This document shows, in pieces, positions 41,979 to 42,033 of a DNA stretch of 42,033 nt. The notes under the pieces were generated by a model that was not told the DNA's origin, searched no databases, and saw only the letters and a list, made by a program, of their open reading frames with translations. This stretch comes from JAKJEP01 sp964580995 (GTDB lineage: Bacteria; Planctomycetota; Phycisphaerae; Sedimentisphaerales; SM23-30). The position numbers were made by a program, and so were the translations under genes. Within the stretch, counting starts at the first letter, position 1. The number at the start of each line of letters is the position of its first letter. Where the stretch lies: NCBI GenBank assembly GCA_964580995.1, contig CAZOMV010000049.1:1-42033 (forward strand). Direction: 5' to 3'.

Positions 41979-41997
41979 CTGAACTTTTGCAAAATTA
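41979..41997. repeat. Right copy of the 19-bp inverted repeat
   Basis: CTGAACTTTTGCAAAATTA is the exact reverse complement of positions 33-51. Relative to its neighbouring gene it lies in the same orientation as the left copy, just beyond a stop codon. A 10-bp AGTCCAATTT also occurs outside both copies (21-30 and 42003-42012), in direct orientation. Confidence 0.6.
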
Positions 41998-42033
41998 GGG
42001 TAAGTCCAATTTCACCTTAACCCGTTGAAAATT

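Noticed and set aside
1..42033. CRISPR array, tRNA or rRNA genes
   Set aside because: No regularly spaced repeats, cloverleaf-like segments or rRNA signatures were seen in any intergenic region.

Overview
This window comes from a Gram-negative (diderm) bacterium of moderate GC. It carries a near-complete set of genes for adding 4-amino-4-deoxy-L-arabinose (L-Ara4N) to lipid A, so it should have an outer membrane with LPS. Other diderm traits are a DegP-like periplasmic protease, a multi-BON periplasmic protein, the Gram-negative type of LTA-synthase-like transferase, and sigma-54 signalling. The phylum cannot be settled from the sequence; Planctomycetota or a delta-proteobacterium-like lineage would fit, but that is only an impression.

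Left block, minus strand (78-10085): phosphoglycerate mutase, a GT28/MGDG-synthase-type glycolipid glycosyltransferase and a small membrane protein lie downstream of a tight three-gene operon. That operon is Nramp transporter fused to a universal stress domain -> MgtA-type Mg2+ P-ATPase -> MprF-type aminoacyl-phosphatidylglycerol synthase/flippase. It has a good sigma-70 promoter at about 10195-10224.

Second block, minus strand (10531-19247): a histidine kinase and an NtrC-class regulator are followed by an intergenic region with a consensus-perfect sigma-54 promoter (16143-16158) and repeated near-palindromes that look like enhancer sites. Downstream lie a lone receiver protein, a GT4/glycogen-synthase-like transferase, a CBM48 mini-protein, a six-BON periplasmic protein and an HtrA protease whose catalytic Asp is Glu. 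I read this as a sigma-54 stress module.

Third block, plus strand (19769-25365): an OmpR-type regulator and sensor kinase (PmrAB/QseBC-like) are followed by an LTA-synthase/MdoB-like transferase, a PAP2 phosphatase and a probable lipoprotein tyrosine/dual-specificity phosphatase. A markedly GC-rich GT2 gene (25494-26333) comes next and looks acquired.

Fourth block, plus strand (26599-40593): a long L-Ara4N operon in the order arnT-like, arnB, arnC, PepSY-like lipoprotein, arnA, arnT-like, arnD, GT83/PMT-like, DUF2279-like, arnT. It encodes four polytopic GT83-type proteins but no recognisable ArnE/ArnF flippase. The operon ends in a truncated cobalamin-binding domain translationally coupled to a radical SAM/SPASM gene of different composition.

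Taken together, MprF (phospholipid charge), Arn (lipid A charge), MgtA/Nramp (divalent cations), an OmpR-type two-component pair and envelope proteases form an envelope-charge and cationic-peptide-resistance neighbourhood, comparable in logic to the enterobacterial PhoPQ/PmrAB regulon. A perfect 19-bp sequence occurs in inverted orientation very near both ends of the window (33-51 and 41979-41997).
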